Positions 53,901-62,900 of a stretch of 64,000 bases of DNA are shown here, in pieces. The stretch's first letter is position 1. Each line of letters starts with the position of its first letter. The DNA comes from Azophilus sp965116165 (lineage in GTDB: Bacteria; Pseudomonadota; Gammaproteobacteria; Pseudomonadales; Azotimanducaceae), in the NCBI GenBank assembly GCA_965116165.1, contig OZ220484.1, positions 992,001 to 1,056,000 on the forward strand, read 5' to 3'. The notes below the pieces were generated by a model. That model ran no database searches, was not told where the DNA came from, and was given only the letters and a program-made list of their open reading frames with translations. Position numbers and translations under genes: made by a program.

Positions 53901-56900
53901 CGGCTCGTCCACGGCGTCGTCCGTCACCGACACCGTGATCGTCGCGCTGCTCGCGTTCGCCGCGATCGTCGCTGTGGTAGCCGTCGTCACCGCCGTGAAG
54001 TCCGCGCCCGCCGTCGCCGTGTCCCCGCTCGCCGCCGTCACCCTGTACTTGAAGCTGATCCCCGAGGCGGGCGCCGGCGCCGCCGTCACCGTGAACGCGA
54101 ACGTCCCGTCCTCCGCCGCCGTCACGTCCGCGATGCTCAGAGCCGGCGGCACCGGCGTCGCCTTCACATGGTCCGACCACGAAGACTGCACGCTGCCCGC
54201 ACGCGCGAACATCCGGAACGTGTATTCCGTGCCGTTCGTCAGACTCGACACCACCGTGCTCGTCGTGCTCCCGCCCGTCACGATCTGCGTCGATGTCCAG
54301 GTCGAACCGCCGTTGCTGCTCGACTGGTAGCCCCACGCCGTCACGCCCGAACCCGGCTGCGTCGGCCAGCTCAGCGTCACCCGGCCGTCGCCCGCCGTCG
54401 CCGTCACCACCGGCTTCACCAGCACCAGGGGCGTCGCCGTCGCCACAGCCGACTGCTCGCTCACTCCGCCGCTGTTCCTCGCGCGAATACGGAAACGGTA
54501 CGTGCTCCCGTTCTCCAGACCCGTCACCGCGTGGCTCGTCGTCTCCGCGTCCGAACCGGTAATCGCCGTCCACGAACCCCAGGCGGCGCTCTCCTTGCCG
54601 TAGCGCAGCTCGTAGCGGGTGATGCTCGCGTTCTCCGGATCAGCCCACGACAACGTCACCCGGGCGTTGCCGGGACTCGCCCTGAACATCTTCGGCCGGG
54701 CAGGCGCCACCGGACGAGGCGTCGCCTTCACATGGTCCGACCACGAAGACTGCACCCCCGGACCCACCGCCGCGAACATCCGGAACGTGTACTCCGTGTC
54801 GTTCTCCAGACCCGTCACCACCGTGCTCGTCGCGCTCGCGCCCGTCACCGTCTGCGACGCGCTCCACGTCGAACCGCCGTCGCTGCTGTACTGGTACGTC
54901 CAGGTCGTGATCGCGATCCCCGACTGCAGCTTCCAGCCCAGTGTCACCCGACCGTCGCCTGCCGTCGCCGTCAGCACCGGCTTCGCCGGCTTCACCTGCG
55001 GCGTCGCCGTCACCACCGACGACTGCGCGCCGTTGCCGCCCGCGTTCACCGCACGGATGCGGAAGCGGTACACGCTGCCGTTCTCCAGACCAGACACCGT
55101 GTGCGTCGTCGTCTCCGCGTCCGAATCGGCGATCGCCGTCCACGAACCCCAGGCGGCGCTCCCCTTCTTCTGACGCAGCTCGTAACGAGTGATCGATGCG
55201 TCCTCCGGATCGTCCCACGACAGAGCCACCTGGGCGTTCCCCGCCGTCGCATCCAGACCCGACGGAGCGGCCGGCGTCGGCTGCGTCACCGTGAACGTCA
55301 CATCCTCCGTGTCCTCGTTGCCGTTCCCGTCCGACGCCGTCACCGTCATCGTGTACGTGCCCGGCGCCGTCGTCGTGAACGTCAGACGGGCGGCGTCCAG
55401 CGCCGTGCCGTTCGGAATCGCCGGCGTCGTCTCGCCCGACTTGCGAGTCCACGAGTACGTCACCGTGTCCCCGTCGCCGTCCGTCGCCGACGCCGTCACG
55501 TCCACGTCCTGACCCACCGTCAGCGACTGATCCGAAATCTCCGCCAGCACCGGAGACTCGTCGTCGTCCTCGATCGTGCCGCTCGCCGTCGCCGGGTCCG
55601 GCAGCGTCGCGCCGACCGCATCGCTCAGCTGCAGCACCACCGTCTCGTTGGATTCGTCGGACTCGTCGCCGGTCACCGAAACCGTGACGGTCTGCGCCAG
55701 GGCGGACCCGGTGCTGCCGGCGGCAAAGGTCAGCGTGCCCGCCGCCAGGGCGGTGAAGTCCGTCCCCGAGGTCGCCGTCGAGGAGGTGCTGTCCACCGCG
55801 TAACCCACCGTCACCCGCCGGCCGCTGGCCGCGCCCAGCGTCACCGTGAACACCATGTCCGCGCTGCCCGAATCGCCCTCCGTCACCGCCGCCGGCGCCG
55901 CGATCGACAGGGCCGGCGGATCGTCGTTGTCGGTGATCGTCCCCGTCGCCGTCGCATCGGAGATCGTCACACCGGCGGACGGATCCGACAGCGTCACCGT
56001 GAACGTCTCGTCCGGCTCGTCCACGGCGTCGTCCGTCACCGTCACCGTGATCGTCGTGCTGCTCGCGTTCGCCGCGATCGTCGCTGACGTCGCCGTCGTC
56101 ACCGCCGTGAAGTCCGCGCCCGCCGTCGCCGTGTCGCCGCTCGCCGCCGTCACCCTGTACTTGAAGCTGATCCCCGAGGCCGGCGCCGGCGCCGCCGTCA
56201 CCGTGAACGCGAACGTGCCGTCCTCCGCCGCCGTCACGTCCGCGATGCTCAGAGCCGGCGGCACCGGCGTCGCCTTCACATGGTCCGACCACGAAGACTG
56301 CACCGTGCCCGCCCGCGCGAACATCCGGAACGTGTATTCCGTGCCGTTCGTCAGACTCGACACCACCGTGCTCGTCGTGCTCCCACCCGTCACGATCTGC
56401 GTCGATGTCCAGGTCGACCCGCCGTTGCTGCTCGACTGGTAGCCCCACGCCGTCACGCCCGAACCCGGCTGCGACGGCCAGCTCAGCGTCACCCGGCCGT
56501 CGCCCGCCGTCGCCGTCACCACCGGCTTCACCAGCACCAGGGGCGTCGCCGTCGCCACCGGCGACGGCACACCCACGCCGCCGCTGTTCTTCGCGCGGAT
56601 ACGGAAACGGTACGTGCTGCCGTTGTCCAGACTCGTCACCGTGTGACTCGTCGTGCTCGCGTCCGAACCCGAGATCGGTGTCCACGAACCCCAGGTCTCA
56701 CCCTGCTTGCCGTAGCGCAACTGCCAGACGCTGATGCTCGCGTCCTCCGGATCGTCCCACGTCAACTCCACCCGGGCGTTGCCGGGACTCGCGCTGAAGT
56801 TCGTCGGCGCCGCCGGCGCCGGCGGCTGCGGCGTCGCCTTCACGAAGTCCGACCACGCCGACTGCGCGCCCGGACCCACCGCCGCGAACATACGGAACGT

Positions 56901-59900
56901 GTACTCCGTGTCGTTCTCAAGACCCGTCACCACCGTGCTCGTCGCGCTCGCGCCCGTCACCGTCTGCGATGCGCCCCACGTCGAACCGCCGTCGCTGCTG
57001 TACTGGTACGTCCAGGTCGTGATCGCGATCCCCGGCTGCAACTGCCAGCCCAGCGTCACCCGACCGTCGCCAGCCGTCGCCGTCAGCACCGGCTTCGCAG
57101 GATTCGCCCGCGGCGTCGCCGTCGCCACCGACGACTGCGCGCCGCTGCCGCTGGGGTTCACCGCGCGGATGCGGAAACTGTACGCGCTGCCGTTCTCCAG
57201 ACCCGACACCGTGTGGTCCGTCGTCTCCGCGTCCGAATCGGCAATCGCCGTCCATGAACCCCAGGCGTTGCTCCCCTCCTTCTGCCGCAGCTCGTAACCC
57301 GTGATCGAAGCGTCCTCCGGATCGTCCCACGACAACGCCGCCCGGGCGTTCCCCGCCGTCGCCTCGAAACCCGACGGCGCCGACGGCAGCGAGTCGTCGT
57401 CCGTGATCGTGCCCGTCGCCGACGCATCGGAAATCGTCACTCCGGCAGACGGCGACGACAGCGTCACCGTGAACGTCTCGTCGCCCTCCACCAGAACATC
57501 GTCCGTCAACGACACCGTGATCGTCGCGCTGGTCGCCGACGCCGCGATCGTCGCCTCGGTCGCCGACGACACCCCGGTGAAGTCCGTACCCGCAGTCGCC
57601 GTGTCCCCGCTCTCCGCCGTCACCGTGTACCGGAACGTGATCGGCGAACTCGGCGCCGGAGTCGCCGTCACCGTGAACGACATCGTCCCCGCGGCCTCCG
57701 CCGCCGTCGCATCCGCGATGCTCAGCGAAACCGCGGTCGTTGTCGCCGCCGTCGGCGTCGCCGTGATCCCGGCGGCAGCCTTGCCGAACTCACTCAGGGT
57801 CTCCGCCCGAACCTGGAACGTGTACTTCGTAGCGTTCACAAGACCCGTCACCGTGTGGCTCGTCGTCCCCGCGTCGCCCGGAACGGCTCTCCATCTGCCG
57901 TACGCGCCGGCGCCCGCCTTCTGACGGTAGTTCCAGCGGCGGATGCGGTCGTCATCCGAACTGTCCCACGACAGCGTCACCCGACCGTCGCCCGATGTCG
58001 CCGTGAAACCCGTCGGCGCCGCGGGCGGACCCCGTACCGGCGTCGCCGTCACCTCCGACGACGCACCCTTGCCGCCGGCGTTCTCCGCCCGAACCTGGAA
58101 CGTGTACTCCGTGCCGTTCACAAGACCCGTCACCGTGTGGCTCGTCGTCCCCGCGCCGGAACCGTCGATCGCCGTCCAATCGCCGTATGCGCCCCCATCC
58201 GGCTTCAGACGGTACTCCCAGCCGGTGATCGTCGTATCCCCCTGATCACGCCACCGCAACGCCACCTGACTGTCGCCGTCACTCGTCGCCAGGCCCTGCG
58301 GAGCCCCGGGCGGCGTCAGCGGCGTCGCCGACACCCGCGGCGACCAGTGGCCGCCCACGGTGCCGAACGCGCGCACCTGGAAGTGATAGGCGGAACTGTT
58401 CGTCAGGCCCGTCACCACCACGCTCGTCGTCTCCGCATCGGAACCGGACACGTCCATCGCCGCGCCCCAGGCGCTCGCGCCGGCCAGCTTCCCGCGGTAC
58501 TGCCACTTCGTGATCGAAGCGTTGCCCGGGTCCGCCCACGACAGCGTCACCCGACCGTTGCCCGCCTTCGCGCCCACCCCCGTCGGCCTCGCGAACGGCT
58601 CGACGCTCGGCGTCGCGCTCAGGCCCGTCGAAGCCGGACCCGCGCCCTGGTCGTTCACTGCCCGCACCTGGAACGTGTACGGCGTACCGTTCGTCAGACC
58701 GGTGAACACATGACTCGTCGTCGCCGCATCGGAACCCGGGATGTTCGTCCACGTACCAGGCCAGTTGCCGGCGCTGTCCAGCTTCCGCCGCGACTGCCAC
58801 TTCGTGACGCTCGGGTCCCCGAGGGCGCGCCAGATCACCCGCACCTGACCGTCGCCCGGCTCGCTGGACGTCAGCTCCGGCTGCAAGGGAACACCCGCTG
58901 TCGGCGTCGCCGTCACTGCCGAAGAGGCCGCGCTGGCGGCGCTGCCGCTCCTCGAGCGAATCTGGAACGTGTACTCCGTGCCGTTGCTCAACCCCGGCGC
59001 CGAGTAGCTGGTCGTGGTCGCCCCGGAACCGCTCATCGCCGTCCACTCGCCGTAGTTCCCGCCATCCGGCTTCTGCCGGTACTCCCAGCCCGTCAGCGTC
59101 GGATTCGCCGCGTCCGTCCAGCTCAGCTTCACGTGCCGGTTGCCCGCCGCCGCCGCCAGACCCGCCGGCTGCGCCAGCGGACCGAACCAGATGTGAGCGA
59201 CCACCGATTCCGGACCCGCCTTCTCCCCGTTGAGCGCGCGCACCCGCACGTTGCGCAATCCCGTCAACGGCGGAAGGCCCGGCGGCGACAGGTTGAACGC
59301 CCTGAAGACCGTCTGCGGCTGATCGCTGTTGGACAGGGCCAGGTTCCCCAGGGCAACCCAGGACACGTCGCTCCACGCCTGGGCGGCGGTCTTGACCTGC
59401 ATCTCCGCCTTCGGAACCGGCCCGCAGTTGGCCGGCACGCTCACCGTCAAGAACAGTATTCTCCGATTCCGATGGCTCAACGACGAAATCGCGATCCTGC
59501 ACGGCGCCGCGGTCGACGGCGTCGTGTCCGTCACCGTCACCGACACATCCTCGATGCTCAGCGATGAACCGTAGTTCGTGTCGCTGCTCGACGCCGCGTG
59601 CGTCAGCGTCGCCGCGTCGTTCGTCGTGTCCGTATCGGACCCGGCGTTCACCGTCACCGTCTGCGCCGTGCCGTAGTTCGACGGCGTGAACGTCAGCGGC
59701 GAACCCGTAACCGTCACCTCGCCCGACTCGCCGCCCACCGTCACCGTCACGTCCGCCGTCGGCTCCGTGTCCAGCTTCACCGTGTAGCTGCCGTTGCTGC
59801 CTTCATTCACCGTCAGCGACGTCGGCGAGACCGTCACCCCCGCCGTGTCGTTGTCCGTGATCGTCCCCGTCGCCGTCGCGTCGCCGATCTCCGCGTTGTC

Positions 59901-62900
59901 GGACGGCTCCGACAGCGTCACCGTGAACGTCTCGTCCGATTCGTCGAGGGCGTCGTCCGTCACCGACACCGTGATCGTCGCGCTGCTTGCGTTCGCCGCG
60001 ATCGCCGCCGCCACAGCCGTCGTCACCGCCGTGAAGTCCGTGTCCGCCGTCGCCGTGTCGCCGCTCTCCGCCGTCACCGTGTACTTGAACGTCACCTCGG
60101 CCGAAGGCGCCGGATCCGCCGTCACCGTGAACGTGAAGGTCCCGTCCTCCGCCGCCGACACGTCCGCGATGCTCAGCGACACCGCATCCCCGTCGAGCGT
60201 CACCGTCACCTCGGACGAGGCCGCGCCGGCGCCGACACCGTTCACCGCGCGAAGCTCGAAGGTGTACGAGCTCCCGTTCGTCAGATCACCGACCGTCCCC
60301 GTCAGCGTCGGCAGCGCACTGCCCGTCCGGCTGTGCGCAAGGTCCGTCCACTCGCCGTACGCGCCGCCGCCGGCCTTCTGGCGGTACTGCCACTTCGTGA
60401 TCGTGTCGCTCTGCGGATCGCGCCACGACAGCGTCGCCTCGCCGTCGCCGGCCGTCGCCCGCACGCCCGTAGGCGCCGGCGGAACCGCGGTCGCCGCCGT
60501 CGGCGTCGCCGTCACCGTCGACGAGGCCGCGCTCAGACCGTTCTCGTTCCGGGCCCGCAGACGGAACGTGTACTCCTCCGCCGCCAGACCCGTCACCGTC
60601 GCCGTCGTCGTGCTGCCGTTCCCCGCATCCGCCACGTGCAGGTTCCGGTACGACTCGGAACCCCGCTTGTACTGAATGTTCCACGACGTGACCTGCTCTC
60701 CGGACTGCGCATTCCAGGTCAACGTCGCCGAGGCCGCGCCGGGGGTCGCGCTCAGACCGCCCGGAGCGGACGGCACCTCGAACGTCACCGACACCGCGTC
60801 GGAAGCCGGACCGGCTCGAGCCCCGTTCAGCGCGCGCACCCGAACCTGGCGCGTGCCGCCGCCGGACGGCAGGAACACCAGCTCGATGCCGGAAGGCGTC
60901 CTGGCCGCGGCGCTGTTCGCAAACGTCCGCAGACCCGCGTTCTCCAGGTCCACCCATTCCACGTCGCCCCAGCCCTGGCTCGAAGTCCTGATCTGGCGCT
61001 GCATCCCCGTGATCGCGCCGCAGTTCGCCGGTATCCGCAGACCGAACGAAATCGAGTAGACCGGCAGGAAACCGCTGTCGTCGATCGCACGGTAGTTCGT
61101 CACCGACACCTTGCACGGCGCCGCCGCGCTGTCGTTCAGCGTGCCGTCCGCCGTCACGTCGGTACCGAGCGCATAGCCGGCGGCGTCATTCAGCGTGATC
61201 CGGTAGGTCTCCGCGCTCTCCGCATCCGAGTCCGTGCTGGTCGGGATCGTCACCGTGCCCGTCGTGCTGGCGCTGACGCCGAACGAAGCAGTGAAGTTCC
61301 GCGGACCCAGCGTGCCCGGGATGTCGTCCGCGTCGAAACCGCTCGAGCCGCGGTCGGCAAGCGTCAGGCTCACCGTCAGATCGCCCGTCAGCGCGCGGTC
61401 CGAAGACACCGGCAGACTGATCGCCGTCCCCTCCGTCACCGCCGCCGGATCGGTCGACAACTGCAGCGTCGGCGTCGTGTCCGTCACCGTCACCGACACA
61501 TCCTCGATGCTCAGCGATGAACCGTAGTTCGTGTCCGTGCTCGACGCCGCGTGCGTCAGCGTCGCCGCGTCGTTCGTCGTGTCCGTATCGGACCCGGCGT
61601 TCACCGTCACCGTCTGCGCCGTGCCGTAGTTCGACGGCGTGAACGTCAGCGGTGAACCCGTAACCGTCACCTCGCCCGACTCGCCGCCCACCGTCACCGT
61701 CACGTCCGCCGTCGGCTCCGTGTCCAGCTTCACCGTGTAGCTGCCGTTGCTGCCTTCATTCACCGTCAGCGACGTCGGCGAGACCGTCACCCCCGCCGTG
61801 TCGTTGTCCGTGATCGTCCCCGTCGCCGTCGCGTCGCCGATCTCCGCGTTGTCGGACGGCTCCGACAGCGTCACCGTGAACGTCTCGTCCGATTCGTCGA
61901 GGGCGTCGTCCGTCACCGACACCGTGATCGTCGTGCTGCTTGCGTTCGCCGCGATCGCCGCCGCCACAGCCGTCGTCACCGCCGTGAAGTCCGTGTCCGC
62001 CGTCGCCGTGTCGCCGCCCTCCGCCGTCACCGTGTACTTGAACGTCACCTCGGCCGAAGGCGCCGGATCCGCCGTCACCGTGAACGTGAAGGTCCCGTCC
62101 TCCGCCGCCGACACGTCCGCGATGCTCAGCGACACCGTCGGCGTTGTTGTCGCCGCCGTCACCGTGATCGCTACCGTCCCGGTGTCCTCGTTGCCGTTGC
62201 CGTCCGAGGCCGTCACCGTCATCGTGTACGTGCCCGGCGCCGTCGTCGTGAACGTCAGTTGATCCTCGTCCAGCGCCGTGCCGTTCGGGAGCGGCGGCGT
62301 TGTCTCGCCCGCCTTGCGCGTCCACTCGTACGTCACCGTGTCGCCGTCGCCGTCCGTCGCCGACGCCGTGATGTCCACGTCCTCGCCCGCCGTCACCGCC
62401 TGGGCCGTCAGCGCCGCCAGCACCGGCGAAGCGTCGTCGTCCGTGATCGTGCCGCTCGCCGTCGCCGGGTCCGGCAGGGTCGCGCCAACCGCATTGCTCA
62501 GCTTCAGCACCACCGTCTCGTCCGCCTCGTCCAGCTCGTCGCCGGTCACCGCCACAGTCACCGTCTTTGCCAGGGCCGCCCCAGTGCTGCCCGCGGCAAA
62601 GGTCAGCGTGCCACCCGCCAGGGCCGTGAAGTCCGCCCCCGAGGTCGCCGTCGAAGTGCTGTCCACCGCGTAGTCCACCGTCACCCGCCGACCGCTGGTC
62701 GCGCCCAGCGTCACCGTGAACACCATGTTCGTGCTACCCGAATCGCCCTCCGCAACCGCCGCCGGCGCCGCGATCGACAGGGCCGGCGGATCGTCGTTGT
62801 CGGTGATCGTGCCCGTCGCCGTCGCGTCCGAGAGCGTCACCCCGGACGACGGATCGGACAGCGTCACCGTGAACGTCTCGTCCGATTCGTCGAGGGCGTC

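Noticed and set aside
50211..56087. A 1,958-residue plus-strand open frame, antisense to the giant gene
   Set aside because: Its translation is Arg/His-rich and low-complexity with no domain. It mirrors the repeats and codon bias of the minus-strand gene, whose frame gives clear Calx-beta and FN3 domains.
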